NCBI GenBank assembly: GCA_934718065.1
Contig: CAKUZR010000002.1
Span: 1 to 64,000 of the forward strand
Direction of reading: 5' to 3'
Origin: an uncultured Treponema sp.
GTDB taxonomy: Bacteria; Spirochaetota; Spirochaetia; Treponematales; Treponemataceae
DNA: 64,000 bases
The notes below the pieces were generated by a model that searched no databases, was not told the origin of the DNA, and saw only the letters and a program-made list of their open reading frames with translations. The translations under genes were made by a program, and so were the position numbers. Below are positions 7,583 through 16,860 of this stretch, one piece after another; positions within the stretch are counted from its first letter, which is position 1; each line of letters starts with the position of its first letter.

Positions 7583-8628
7583 TTTGTGTAAATAAAACCT
7601 CTGGATCTTTCAAAATGCGTTACAAACGCGCTGATTCCATTATAAATTCCTAACGCTATTTTTTGCAAGTAAGGCTCGGAATTTAAATTCAACGCTTCTT
7701 TTTCATTTGTTACGAATCCTACTTCAACAAGAACGCTCGGCATATTCGCGTTACGCACGACGAACCATTCCTCAGCCTTTATTCCGCGCGCTTTTGAAAG
7801 ATTTCCAATCTGGGCTTCAAGGCCGTCCATAATAAATTTCGCGATAAGAATGCTTTCCGTGGTGAATTCTTCTTCCATCATTGAATTTAAAATAGGAAAA
7901 AGAGACTTGTCGCCTTCCGCGGCAGACTTGTCAAGAACAGTGCGCCTGTAGCCCGGCGAAAGATACCAGACTTCATATCCGCTTGAAGCTTTGTTCAGGG
8001 AGGCGTTCGCGTGGATTGAAACATAAAGAATCGCTTCCTTTGGCGCAAGTTTCACGCTGTTCGCAATGTCTGTGCGCTCGCTGAGCTGGGGAAATGTATC
8101 GCCGTAGCGGGTCATTATAATCTGTTTTTCAGGATAAGCCGCCTTCAGCTTTGAATAGAGCATTTTTCCAATTGAAAGAACAACGTCCTTTTCCTGGACT
8201 TTTATGTTTTTTCCATTGACTTTGAAAGTTCCGGAAGCCCCAGGGTCTTTTCCGCCGTGCCCCGGATCAATCAGAATCGCGCCGATTTTAAATCCGTCAG
8301 CGTTGCTTGTTGACTTGAAATATTCTTCCGCGGAGGAAATAAATTCATCCGTAACGTAAAGTTTTCCGTCTTTTAAAACTGGAGCGTCTGTAATTATCAG
8401 AGCCGCGCTGTCAAGCATGCAGAGAGGATTTTCCGCCTGGAAAGATATTTGATGTCCATTTTTTTCTATTATTCCGGAAGAGGAAAGCGTGTCCCAATAA
8501 AGCGTCATTCCTGCCTCAGAAGCTTTTTCCTCCAGAAGATGCTGCTCCGCAAAAACAGCAGGCAGAACGAAAAACGCCAGAAGAAAAGCCAGAGAATATT
8601 TTATTTTAAAAAAAACTTCTTTTTTCAT
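7579..8628 (-). CDS. N-acetylmuramoyl-L-alanine amidase (Amidase_3)
   Basis: A periplasmic zinc amidase that cleaves the bond between MurNAc and the stem peptide, usually in cell separation or remodelling. The 349-residue protein has a signal peptide (about 1-27), an N-terminal domain of about 90 residues, then the Amidase_3 catalytic domain: ILIDPGHGGKDPGASG near residue 117 (zinc His), TRYGDTFPQLSERTDIAN, the zinc His in YVSIHANAS, and the catalytic Glu in VLVEVGFVTNEKEALNL near residue 299. It leads a two-gene unit with the GerMN gene. The family is certain. Confidence 0.93.
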   Translation of the reverse strand: MKKEVFFKIKYSLAFLLAFFVLPAVFAEQHLLEEKASEAGMTLYWDTLSSSGIIEKNGHQISFQAENPLCMLDSAALIITDAPVLKDGKLYVTDEFISSAEEYFKSTSNADGFKIGAILIDPGHGGKDPGASGTFKVNGKNIKVQEKDVVLSIGKMLYSKLKAAYPEKQIIMTRYGDTFPQLSERTDIANSVKLAPKEAILYVSIHANASLNKASSGYEVWYLSPGYRRTVLDKSAAEGDKSLFPILNSMMEEEFTTESILIAKFIMDGLEAQIGNLSKARGIKAEEWFVVRNANMPSVLVEVGFVTNEKEALNLNSEPYLQKIALGIYNGISAFVTHFERSRGFIYTK

Positions 8629-8631
8629 ACT

Positions 8632-10245
8632 TTATTTTTCGGAATCTGAACAGGAATCTGAAATATAAATTGCGCCCTGAAGCCCGCCGCGGAAAAACGC
8701 CTTCCAGAAAAGCGCGCGGTCAAGCTCCGGATGGTTTTTGCAGATTGAATCAAATTTTCCGGCCGCGGAAAGCGCGTTCCGGTGCGTCCAGTCTTTTTCC
8801 GGCAGCTCCAGAATTTTTTTCAGGGCTGGAAATTTTTCAGCGTCTTTTAAAACCGGGAAGCCAGCCGGGATTTTTCCAGACAAATTCAGGCTTTCAATTT
8901 TTTCAAAAGAGCTGAATGCCGGCGGCGGAAAACCTTTTTCATCCGGAAGAAATTTTCCGGAAAGAAAAAAATCTGTAGCGGCGTTGTTCGGCTCAAGGCG
9001 TAAAAATGTTTCTGAAACGGCTTTTTCGGCGGAAGAAACTGCTTCATCATACGAATTTGATTTTGAAATTACATTTCCGCATTTCTGGACGTTGTTGCGC
9101 GGAAAATCAACGTTGTCTCCAGGTTTTACAGGACGGGGAAAAATATTCTGAAGCGGAGGATTTTTTCCGCAGAGAGAAATTTCCTTCAGCTTGCCCGGAA
9201 TTGAAATCCACGCGCGCTCTGCGCTTACATTTTTTGAAGGATAGTCGAAAATTTCAAAATTTTCATTTTTTATGTTAAGCCTGACTCTGCCTTTCAAAAG
9301 TTCTTCAGGCTCGTTTCCTGTGGCGACAAGCAAAGCCTGCTCTGTTAAATTCAAGCCGGAAGAATACGGAAAAGTCCAGCCGGACATATATCCGCCGGAA
9401 AGCCGCGCGGCAATTTCGCCAATCTGAGGACCTTTTTCAGTGTATTTTATGTCCGCTTTTGCAGCGCCGCAAGTCAAGCCCAGGGAATGAATTCCGTCCG
9501 CAAACGCAGAAATAAGCTCAAGGCGTTTTTTTTCTTCAATTATAGCCGGCATTGTGTGACCGGTTTCTATAAAATACGGCTTGTAAAAAATGTGGCGGTC
9601 GGCGAATCCCGTAATCGTCAAAGTGCCTTTGTAAACAACCGCGTCGATTGAAAATTCCGGGCCGTCCATGTATTCTTCAATAATCACAGTTGAAGTCCGG
9701 GAATTTTCCGCGGCAATTTTTACAGATTTCCACGCTTCATCTTTTGAGCGGATCATACGGCAGCCGCGCGCGCCCATGTTGTCAGCAGGTTTTACAACGC
9801 AAGGAAAAGAAAGTTTTTCCGCCGCCGCAAGAACATTTTCTTCCGTTATCTCTGAGCCGGAAAGACTGAAAAATTCCGGGGACGGAACGTGGCTCTGGTC
9901 GAAGCATTTTCTCATCCGTGGTTTTATTGTAGCATTCAGCGCCGATTCGTAGGAATGGCACGGAAGCCCGAGTTTTTCGGCGGCAAACGAAACTGAAGCT
10001 GAAAAATCTGTGCCGGCTGTGAAAATTCCCTTCAAACCGGAAGTTTCTTTCAGCTCTTTTGCGAAGGAATAAATTTCATCCTTGTTTTTCAAATCTATCT
10101 TTTTAAAAATATCCGCAAGAGGAACGCTTTCCGCGGCTGGATTTGCGTCCACAACAACCGCGGTGAAACCCAATTTTTTTGCCGCAAGAATCGCGGGACG
10201 CTGCATTAATCCTGCGCCTAAAATCAATACTGAAGGCTTTGACAT
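8632..10245 (-). CDS. ATP-grasp ligase, carbamoyl-phosphate-synthase-like
   Basis: A 537-residue protein with an N-terminal Rossmann-like preATP-grasp domain (VLILGAGLMQRPAILAAKKL) and an ATP-grasp domain with CVVKPADNMGARGC (ATP-binding lysine and glycine-rich loop), IIEEYMDGPEFSIDAVV and GEIAARLSGGYMSG. Such enzymes join a carboxylate to an amine through an acyl phosphate. The C-terminal 170 residues match nothing I recognise. I chose ATG 10245, which has an AAAGGA ribosome binding site; the longer frame would overlap the upstream gene. The gene follows the nucleotidyltransferase/PseG/methyltransferase gene, so a sugar or peptide ligation step in surface or flagellar glycan synthesis is plausible. 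The substrate is unknown. Confidence 0.82.
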   Translation of the reverse strand: MSKPSVLILGAGLMQRPAILAAKKLGFTAVVVDANPAAESVPLADIFKKIDLKNKDEIYSFAKELKETSGLKGIFTAGTDFSASVSFAAEKLGLPCHSYESALNATIKPRMRKCFDQSHVPSPEFFSLSGSEITEENVLAAAEKLSFPCVVKPADNMGARGCRMIRSKDEAWKSVKIAAENSRTSTVIIEEYMDGPEFSIDAVVYKGTLTITGFADRHIFYKPYFIETGHTMPAIIEEKKRLELISAFADGIHSLGLTCGAAKADIKYTEKGPQIGEIAARLSGGYMSGWTFPYSSGLNLTEQALLVATGNEPEELLKGRVRLNIKNENFEIFDYPSKNVSAERAWISIPGKLKEISLCGKNPPLQNIFPRPVKPGDNVDFPRNNVQKCGNVISKSNSYDEAVSSAEKAVSETFLRLEPNNAATDFFLSGKFLPDEKGFPPPAFSSFEKIESLNLSGKIPAGFPVLKDAEKFPALKKILELPEKDWTHRNALSAAGKFDSICKNHPELDRALFWKAFFRGGLQGAIYISDSCSDSEK

Positions 10246-10255
10246 TTTTTTTCCT

Positions 10256-12721
10256 TTACAATTTTCTACAGTAAATTTCGCAAGTGTCTCCAAGCTTGAA
10301 AAAATGGCTGGCTTTTTCGCAGACGCTGAAAACAAATCCGCCTTTTCTGCAGCCGTTTTTTTTCACGGATGGAAATCTTTCAGGATGATGTCCTGTTGAA
10401 ACGATTTTTTCAACTGAAAAACCGAATTTTTCCAGAATTTTTTTTGCTTTTGAAGGCTCCCAAATTGAAAAGTGGTCGGACGGACTGTTTTCAAAAAAAG
10501 ATTTTGTGTTCGTCCTGCCGGAAATTCCTTCTGCGGACGGCGTTGAAAAGGCAAAAATTCCGCCTTTTTTCACTAGCGACGAAACTTTTTCAAGCACCGA
10601 TTTCAGGTCGGAAAAATGCTCGATAACGAACCACATTGAAACTGCGTCAAACTGATTGATTCCAAATTCTGAAGGCGCGTCAAAATCCGGAAAATCTGAA
10701 ACAACTGCCGGAAGAAGCAAATTTCTGCGGACATATTCAACCGCATCCTTGGAAATATCCGCTCCGTAAGCCTGCCAGCCGTTTTCCTGCGCCGCCGAAA
10801 GAAAAGGCCCGTAAGCGCAGCCGATGTCCAGAATTCTTGGCGAGGAATTTCTTTTCAGTTTTACAATTCCATTGATTTCCTGGATTCGTCTTACACAGTT
10901 TTTCTTGATTGAATCAAAATCTTCAAGATAAGTTTTTCCGTACTGCTGTTTGTACTGCTCGGAAAAATATTCTTTTTCATATTTCATCGGAAGCGAGCGG
11001 CTCCAGGAAATATAAATAATTCCACATTCGCCGCATCTTCTGAAAGTGCGTTCCGGCGTGCGGGCGACAACTTCGTCAACGTTCTCGGTTTTTCCGCATA
11101 CCGTACAGAAATATCTTTTTCCATGCGAAAGTTTTTTCACAAAATCCGCAAGCGATTCCTGCTTCTGGACGATTTTTTCAGTTATTTCATGCGGAAAGAA
11201 TTTTTCAATATTGTCAAAAAAATGTTCCGGAGCGCCGTTTTTCAGCTCTTCATAAGAAATTGAAGCGAAACCGTATTTTTTCGCAAGGTTTTCGTGCAGC
11301 TTTGAAGTCGGAAGAAGAACGACCGCGCAGCCGGCCGCAAGTGCCTCGAAAGCGGTGAGCCCGTAATGTGTTGCCACAAGGTCATACTCAGAAAGCTTTT
11401 CGCGGAGGCAGGAAACAGGCTGCATGAACGAAACGTTTTTTAGTTCCGGGAAATTTCCGGCGTCTGCAGAAACAACTGAAACATTTTTTCCGGCGCTGGA
11501 AAAATAGCGGGCGGCAAGAAGCGAAAGGGCGGCGGGATCTTCGCCTCCAACTGAAACAAGAACTGAATCAATTTTCTGCGGACGGATTTTTTTTCTTGAT
11601 GAAGGCTTTTCAATAAACCCTTCATCAGAAAGGTTCGGCTCGCGGGAAATTCCAAATGACGGAATTATATCAAGAAGATAATCGCTGAAAAAATAAAAAT
11701 CTCCGCCGTCGTCAATGTCAACAACGTTCGCCGCGTTTCTAAGTTTTTCAGCAGTTTCCTCGTCCATTTTAAAAAGATCCGCGGCAATCAGCGCAAATTC
11801 ATTCTGCTCCGGAAATGTGTGGATAATCTGGTTTGGATTCAGCCCTGAATCAATAAATTCTGAAACGATATTTTCAGTTTCTTTCAGCTCAGGATTTTCC
11901 GGAATGTAGACGAAACTTTCAGTTTTTTTTGCCGCCTCAAGGCATCTTCTTAAATGCCCGGTTCCGTGGCCTTTTTTTGTGCTTGGAAAAAAAAGAATTG
12001 TATCATGGACATCCGGATCTGAAACCGCGGAAATAATTTCTTCAGTTGTGTACGGAGAAAACGGCGCTTTTCCGTTTGAAAGCTTCGCCACAACTGAAAC
12101 TGCCCTTCTGTAATCTGAAGGCGTGTCGATTGTTGTTCTGAATTCCGGGAAATAAAAACGCGCCGGAGCCTTGTAAAAAAGGCTCGTGAATTTTGTCTTG
12201 TGGTTGTAAAGCGCAGGTCCGACGTGCTCGTGGTCGTAAGGCTCCGCTGTTTCAGAAGCGGCTTTCAAAAGCGACTCCGCATTGAAAATTTCAACGCCGC
12301 TGCCGTGCGGAAGCCCCGTCCAGGTCATATAGTCGCATTTCTGAATTTGATTCTGCTTGAAATACTCGTCAACCAGAGCCTGAGCCGCCTCGTAGAAAAG
12401 GAACGGATTGTCCGCGGTCGCCCGAAGCACCGTCCTGCAGCCAGTTTTTCTAATCGCGATGCAGAATCGTTCAAGAACATCTTCCAGCGGGCCTTTTATG
12501 ATTTTCCAGCCGTGCAGAAACGCGAGCGGCTGCAGCTTTGAAAACGACGCTTCATCTGTAACAACAATGTAGTTTCCGGCTTCAACTTTTTTCATTGAAT
12601 CCATTGTCCATTCAAAGACAGTTTTTCCGCCGAGCTTTTTTAACGCCTTGCCCGGAAGCCTTGAAGAGGAAAGCCTGCACTGAATTATTACCGCCAAGTC
12701 CTGAATATTTTTATTCTTCAT
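10256..12721 (-). CDS. Three-domain cytidylyltransferase/PseG-like/methyltransferase protein
   Basis: An 821-residue fusion of at least three enzymes. Residues 1-235 are an SpsF/NeuA-like nucleotidyltransferase (QCRLSSSRLPGKALK, ATADNPFL). Residues about 240-530 resemble PseG, a UDP-sugar hydrolase with a GT-B fold (KGHGTGHLRRCLE, VSVGGEDPAALSL, THYGLTAFEALAAGCAVVLL). A four-Cys zinc knuckle follows (CTVCG near 538, CGECG near 563). Residues about 600-770 are a class I SAM methyltransferase (ILDIGCAYGPFL, DAVSMWFVIEHF). In nonulosonic acid synthesis PseG and a CMP-transferase act in one pathway, so a pseudaminic- or legionaminic-like sugar is the best guess. The single-protein arrangement is unusual. 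Confidence 0.8.
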   Translation of the reverse strand: MKNKNIQDLAVIIQCRLSSSRLPGKALKKLGGKTVFEWTMDSMKKVEAGNYIVVTDEASFSKLQPLAFLHGWKIIKGPLEDVLERFCIAIRKTGCRTVLRATADNPFLFYEAAQALVDEYFKQNQIQKCDYMTWTGLPHGSGVEIFNAESLLKAASETAEPYDHEHVGPALYNHKTKFTSLFYKAPARFYFPEFRTTIDTPSDYRRAVSVVAKLSNGKAPFSPYTTEEIISAVSDPDVHDTILFFPSTKKGHGTGHLRRCLEAAKKTESFVYIPENPELKETENIVSEFIDSGLNPNQIIHTFPEQNEFALIAADLFKMDEETAEKLRNAANVVDIDDGGDFYFFSDYLLDIIPSFGISREPNLSDEGFIEKPSSRKKIRPQKIDSVLVSVGGEDPAALSLLAARYFSSAGKNVSVVSADAGNFPELKNVSFMQPVSCLREKLSEYDLVATHYGLTAFEALAAGCAVVLLPTSKLHENLAKKYGFASISYEELKNGAPEHFFDNIEKFFPHEITEKIVQKQESLADFVKKLSHGKRYFCTVCGKTENVDEVVARTPERTFRRCGECGIIYISWSRSLPMKYEKEYFSEQYKQQYGKTYLEDFDSIKKNCVRRIQEINGIVKLKRNSSPRILDIGCAYGPFLSAAQENGWQAYGADISKDAVEYVRRNLLLPAVVSDFPDFDAPSEFGINQFDAVSMWFVIEHFSDLKSVLEKVSSLVKKGGIFAFSTPSAEGISGRTNTKSFFENSPSDHFSIWEPSKAKKILEKFGFSVEKIVSTGHHPERFPSVKKNGCRKGGFVFSVCEKASHFFKLGDTCEIYCRKL

Positions 12722-13676
12722 TTGAATTTGTCCAGTTTTCTATTAAATATTGAATATCTTTTTTAAATCTGAATTGATTTTTTCTGACCCATTGGAAAGC
12801 CTCGTTGAACTGGCCCAGAGCCTCGAAAATTCCGCATTTGCTTTTCAGATAAAATCCCGGAAATGAAAAGCGGCTCACAGTTCCATGGTCGTCGCGGAAA
12901 GTCGGAAGAATATTTTTCAGATAAAAACGTATGTACGACATGTCTGGCGCGCTTTTTTCAAGAGGAACATCTTCAGTGTATGAAATATGGAATTTCGTTG
13001 TTATGGAAATTCTTTCTCCCCAGAGCCACGCCCGGAGCGAAAGGTCAACATTCTGCCAGTAAGAAGAAGAAATCGTGTAGTCAAATCCGCCGAGATTTAT
13101 AAATTTTTCGCGGTTGTAAATTCCAACAAAATCAAAAGGATAAAGAGTTGAAACGCCGTCGAAAACAGACTGCTCAGGATTTATCACAAATTTTCCCTTG
13201 CGGGCTTCAGGAATGAAATTCACGGCAATTGAAGTTCCGTTTTTATCAACAAGGCGCGGAACAACACAGAAACACCCGCTTTTCAGAATGTTTTCAGCAA
13301 GATTTTTTGTAAGAAAACCCTTCGGAATGTTGAAGCTGTCCCGGAGCACAATAAAATATTTTGAGTCAAATTCGGAGATGCAGGCGTTTATCAGGCTGCC
13401 TTCAGAGGAAGATTCCCGCGGAATAATAAATTTAACCGAAGGATAACGCCGGGAAATTTCTTCAATGCTGAAGCTTTCAGAATCCGGCTCAACGGAAATA
13501 ATCGACTTGAATCCGCATTGAATCAGGCTGTCGAAAATCTGGGTTTTCAAGTGGCTTCCGCTGCGGTTCAGAAGAATCGCCGTAATGTCAAGCTGAAAGC
13601 CCGGATTTTCACCTCTGCCCCAAAGAACCGTCCGGTTTATTTCGTATTCGTTAAAAGTTGAAGGTATAGTATTCAT
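12711..13676 (-). CDS. Glycosyltransferase family 2-like protein
   Basis: A 321-residue protein whose middle resembles GT-A fold glycosyltransferases: LDITAILLNRSGS at the N-terminus, KFIIPRESSSEGSLINACIS, a DSKYFIVLRDS segment in place of the classical DDD, and IYNREKFINLGGFDYTISSSYWQNVDLSLRAW, the region (about 195-230) that in GT2 enzymes carries the catalytic base and acceptor loop (it is longer than 20 residues, so only its role is given). It overlaps both neighbours (11 bases downstream, 26 bases upstream), which indicates tight coupling in the glycan operon. ATG 13676 (NTIPSTFNEYE) is preferred to ATG 13706, because the latter overlaps the previous gene further. Donor and acceptor are unknown. 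Confidence 0.7.
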   Translation of the reverse strand: MNTIPSTFNEYEINRTVLWGRGENPGFQLDITAILLNRSGSHLKTQIFDSLIQCGFKSIISVEPDSESFSIEEISRRYPSVKFIIPRESSSEGSLINACISEFDSKYFIVLRDSFNIPKGFLTKNLAENILKSGCFCVVPRLVDKNGTSIAVNFIPEARKGKFVINPEQSVFDGVSTLYPFDFVGIYNREKFINLGGFDYTISSSYWQNVDLSLRAWLWGERISITTKFHISYTEDVPLEKSAPDMSYIRFYLKNILPTFRDDHGTVSRFSFPGFYLKSKCGIFEALGQFNEAFQWVRKNQFRFKKDIQYLIENWTNSNEE

Positions 13677-15291
13677 CGCATTTCTCGCATTTTCCAGAAT
13701 AATCATGATTGAGCTGTTTTTTTACTTCCGGATCAGTTTTTCTCCAGATTTCCTCAATATTTTCAGAAAGCACATTTCCCAGAATGTCGGATTTAAGTTT
13801 TCCGCGCGCGTAAGGAACGCTTCCGTCCAGAAGAATTGTCATATCACGGCGCAAATGCCAGCAGACATTCCGTTCAAGCGGCGCCAGATCAGCGGGTTTT
13901 CTGTCTGGCAAAGTTCCAAAGCAGTTGTCGTATTTCTGAACCGTAAGTTTTCCTTTTGAAGGCGAATCCTTTGCGCTCCAGAAACGGTAAAACTGCTCAA
14001 GCTCAGGCTCGTTTTCATTCATTCTTGTAAGCTGAGGATAGACGTTTCCCGGAAAATATTTTTCCAGCAGCGCAACCGCTTCCTTTGACTTTTCAAAATT
14101 TCCAGGCGCGCCTTTGTGGATTTTTGAATAAATTTCCTCTGAAAAAGCGTCAAGCGTAACAAGCCACATAATTTCCGCGTTTTCCTGAGCCCCTTGTTTG
14201 CGGGGAGCCGCGGAACCGCAGATTTCCTTAAGTTCTTCGCACATTTTTTCCGTAATATTCGCGCACTTGCCTTCAACCAGAACTGAAAGCCCCGGCTCTG
14301 CAAGCACAGTTTTCACCATCTCAACAAAATCCGGATGAAGAGAAGCCTCTCCCCACGCGCTAAGGCTTACAACGGCAGTTTCTGAAAAATCCGCTATTTT
14401 TCTGATGATTTCCCTAAAATCTTCCAGCGGCATAAAACTTTTTCCGCCAAGCGAATCCATTTCTTCCGGGTGATAAATCACTTTTGAAAGAACTTTGTCG
14501 GTAACCTGAACTGAATAATACGCCGGCACAGTTTTTAAAACATCCGGATTCCGGCAGGCTTCCTCTGAAATCTGGTTTATTGATTTTCCGTCAACTCCGC
14601 TTTTGAACATTGCCTCGCAGCCGAGCGTGTTTCCTTTTGTCGCGCAGTTAAAGCTGATTCTGAAAAGGCTTGCATCTTCATCCGCAATCACGGTTTCAAC
14701 TTCAAAAGAATTTATGTCATTTTTTATAAGGTCGAACACGCTTGTTCTGGAAACATTTTTTTCACCAACAGAAGCCGCGCCCGTTTTTGAAAGCTCGAAA
14801 AGAATTGATGCCGCGCCGGAATCGATTTCCTCCGGGCACAATCCGTCTGGATATCCGTCCGCAAAAGTGTATTCGGCAAGACATTCCTTGTGCGTTGAAA
14901 GAATTTCCTCCGTTGCCTCAATATTCAGGAACGGACAGTCCGCCCACGCATAGACTATTGAATCCGCTTTTTTTTCTTTTGAAAGCGTTGAAAAAGATTC
15001 AAAAAGTTCTGAAACCGTCCAGGCTTCGCGCGAAACAAGCTCCGCGTTTACTCCGGAAGCTGAAATTTCTTCCCTGCAGTTCCGGGCATTTTGTTCAAAC
15101 GAAAAAACAACGATTTCAGATGGAACGGATTCCGTAGAACCAGCCGGGCATGATTTTTCAGATTTTTCCGCCAGAGCGCAAACTTTTTCTGCCCATTCAA
15201 GCGAACGGCCAAAAGCTGATTTTCCATCAAAAATTTTATCAAAAATATGAAGCGAACCTGAATCCGCAAATAAAATCACAAGAGTTTTCAT
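13651..15291 (-). CDS. Spirochaete SPASM-domain protein lacking the radical-SAM Cys motif
   Basis: A 546-residue two-part protein. The N-terminal 230 residues look like a nucleotidyltransferase fold (KTLVILFADSGS, IVYAWADCPFLN). The C-terminal part resembles a radical SAM barrel with SPASM tail (SAWGEASLHPDF, LVTLDAFSEEIYSKIHKGAPGNF, MTILLDGSVPYARGKL, LGNVLSENIEEIWRK, CEKCDEYY). The CxxxCxxC motif that binds the SAM-cleaving cluster is absent where it should be (near YHPEEMDSLGG), and the SPASM VPC position reads VPY. This agrees with a spirochaete-restricted family that I recall as spiro-SPASM. ATG 15291 has an AGAAAGAG ribosome binding site. It heads the glycan operon; the activity is unknown. 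Confidence 0.75.
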   Translation of the reverse strand: MKTLVILFADSGSLHIFDKIFDGKSAFGRSLEWAEKVCALAEKSEKSCPAGSTESVPSEIVVFSFEQNARNCREEISASGVNAELVSREAWTVSELFESFSTLSKEKKADSIVYAWADCPFLNIEATEEILSTHKECLAEYTFADGYPDGLCPEEIDSGAASILFELSKTGAASVGEKNVSRTSVFDLIKNDINSFEVETVIADEDASLFRISFNCATKGNTLGCEAMFKSGVDGKSINQISEEACRNPDVLKTVPAYYSVQVTDKVLSKVIYHPEEMDSLGGKSFMPLEDFREIIRKIADFSETAVVSLSAWGEASLHPDFVEMVKTVLAEPGLSVLVEGKCANITEKMCEELKEICGSAAPRKQGAQENAEIMWLVTLDAFSEEIYSKIHKGAPGNFEKSKEAVALLEKYFPGNVYPQLTRMNENEPELEQFYRFWSAKDSPSKGKLTVQKYDNCFGTLPDRKPADLAPLERNVCWHLRRDMTILLDGSVPYARGKLKSDILGNVLSENIEEIWRKTDPEVKKQLNHDYSGKCEKCDEYYTFNF

Positions 15292-15348
15292 CTCTTTCTT
15301 ATCGGCCAAGGAATTGAACAAGTTAAACTTAATATATAAAATTAAACT

Positions 15349-16578
15349 ATGAATTTGACATCAATGCCTTCTGAAAAAATTTTTTCTGTAACAGAAATAA
15401 ACGGCCTTATAAAAGATATGCTCGAAGGCTCTTTTCCGCAGCTTACAATTGAAGGTGAAATCTCAAACTACCGCCCGAATTCAACGGGACATCTTTATTT
15501 CACGCTGAAGGATTCCGCAAACCAGATAAGCGCGGTTATGTTCCGCGGATACGCAAATTATCTCGGCTTTAAAATTCAGGACGGAATGAAAGTCCAGTGC
15601 ACAGGAAAACTGACTGTCTACGGAGCGCAGGGAAAATACCAGATAAATATCACAAGAATGTCGGTTGCCGGAGAAGGCGCAATTCTGAAAATGATTGAAG
15701 ACCGGAAAAGGAAACTTGCCGCGGAAGGACTTTTTGCCCAGGAAAAAAAGAAGCCGCTTCCGCTGTTCCCAAAAACAATAGGAATTGTAACCAGCCCGAC
15801 CGGCGCGGCTTTGCGCGATATTCTTCAAATCACAAGAAGAAGGAACAAATGCGTTTCTGTGGTTGTTCTTCCGGCCGTTGTGCAAGGGGCTGACGCGGCG
15901 GAAACAATCGCAAGACAAATTTACACTGCAAACCGCGCAAAACTTTGCGACGTGCTGATTGTCGGAAGAGGCGGCGGCTCCCTGGAAGATTTGCTTCCTT
16001 TCAGCGAGGAAATTGTTGTACGCGCAATCGCTTCAAGTGAAATTCCGGTTGTTTCAGCGGTCGGCCACGAAATTGACTGGGCTTTAAGCGACTATGCCGC
16101 CGACGTGCGCGCTCCTACTCCTTCTGCGGCCGCAGAGCTTGTTGTTCCGGAACTTTCCGCAGTTGTTCAGTTCATCCAGCAGAATTCAAAGCTGCTTTAC
16201 GACTCAGCAAAAGACCGGATTGAAAAAATCAAGCTGATGGTGAAAAATTTTGATCCGCAGAATCTAGAGCTCCAGGTGCGCTCAATCGAGCAGCCTCTTC
16301 TTTCAAGATTTGACAACGCAAAAGACGCGCTTTTTCAGAATATCATCCAGAAAGTCCGGGACATGCGCCAGATAATCGACAACTGCGTAACGGTTCTGGA
16401 AAACGCAAGCCCGCAGACAATTCTTGACCGCGGCTATTCAATGGTAAGAAACAAGGAAACAAAAAAAATCATCAGAAGCAATCTTGACGTGGAAATCGGA
16501 GCGCAGGTTGAAATAATTCCTGCAAAAGGAAAAATCACGGCAAAAATTGAAGAAATTGAGGAAAAAAACATTTTTTAA
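15349..16578 (+). CDS. xseA: Exodeoxyribonuclease VII large subunit
   Basis: The catalytic subunit of ExoVII, which degrades single-stranded DNA from both ends into oligonucleotides, in mismatch repair and recombination. The 409-residue protein has the N-terminal OB-fold (FPQLTIEGEISNYRPNSTGHLYFTLKD), the conserved catalytic block with IGIVTSPTGAALRDILQITRRR and VGRGGGSLEDLLPFSEE, GHEIDWALSDYAADVRAPTPSAAAE, then a long coiled coil and a C-terminal RGYSMVRN segment (long stretches are cited only by their cores). It is the first gene of an xseA-xseB-mutL operon and is divergent from the glycan operon. Confidence 0.95.
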   Translation: MNLTSMPSEKIFSVTEINGLIKDMLEGSFPQLTIEGEISNYRPNSTGHLYFTLKDSANQISAVMFRGYANYLGFKIQDGMKVQCTGKLTVYGAQGKYQINITRMSVAGEGAILKMIEDRKRKLAAEGLFAQEKKKPLPLFPKTIGIVTSPTGAALRDILQITRRRNKCVSVVVLPAVVQGADAAETIARQIYTANRAKLCDVLIVGRGGGSLEDLLPFSEEIVVRAIASSEIPVVSAVGHEIDWALSDYAADVRAPTPSAAAELVVPELSAVVQFIQQNSKLLYDSAKDRIEKIKLMVKNFDPQNLELQVRSIEQPLLSRFDNAKDALFQNIIQKVRDMRQIIDNCVTVLENASPQTILDRGYSMVRNKETKKIIRSNLDVEIGAQVEIIPAKGKITAKIEEIEEKNIF

Positions 16579-16587
16579 GAGGAAAAT

Positions 16588-16860
16588 ATGGCAAACTTTG
16601 AAGAAAATTTATCAAAACTCGAGCAGCTTGCCCGCGACATCAAGCGGAGCGACATTTCACTTGAAGACGCTTTAAAAGATTTCGAGGAAGGAATAAAGCT
16701 TGCCCGCGGAATGGAAAAAGAAATTGACAAAATCGAAGGAAAAATCCAGCAGCTTATGAACCAGCCGGACCCGGAAAAAAATATTCCGCCGCAGATGGAT
16801 TTATTCAACGTTGACGCAACTGGAAGCAGCGGAGCGCCGGTTCACGGAACAAGACAATAA
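16588..16860 (+). CDS. xseB: Exodeoxyribonuclease VII small subunit
   Basis: The 90-residue partner that wraps the coiled coil of the large subunit. It shows the XseB pattern FEENLSKLEQLARDIKRS, SLEDALKDFEEGIKLAR and a C-terminal helix. The tail after residue 70 is longer than usual and Pro/Gly-rich. It starts 9 bases after xseA with an AGAGGAA ribosome binding site, and its TAA overlaps the mutL ATG by one base. Confidence 0.93.
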   Translation: MANFEENLSKLEQLARDIKRSDISLEDALKDFEEGIKLARGMEKEIDKIEGKIQQLMNQPDPEKNIPPQMDLFNVDATGSSGAPVHGTRQ

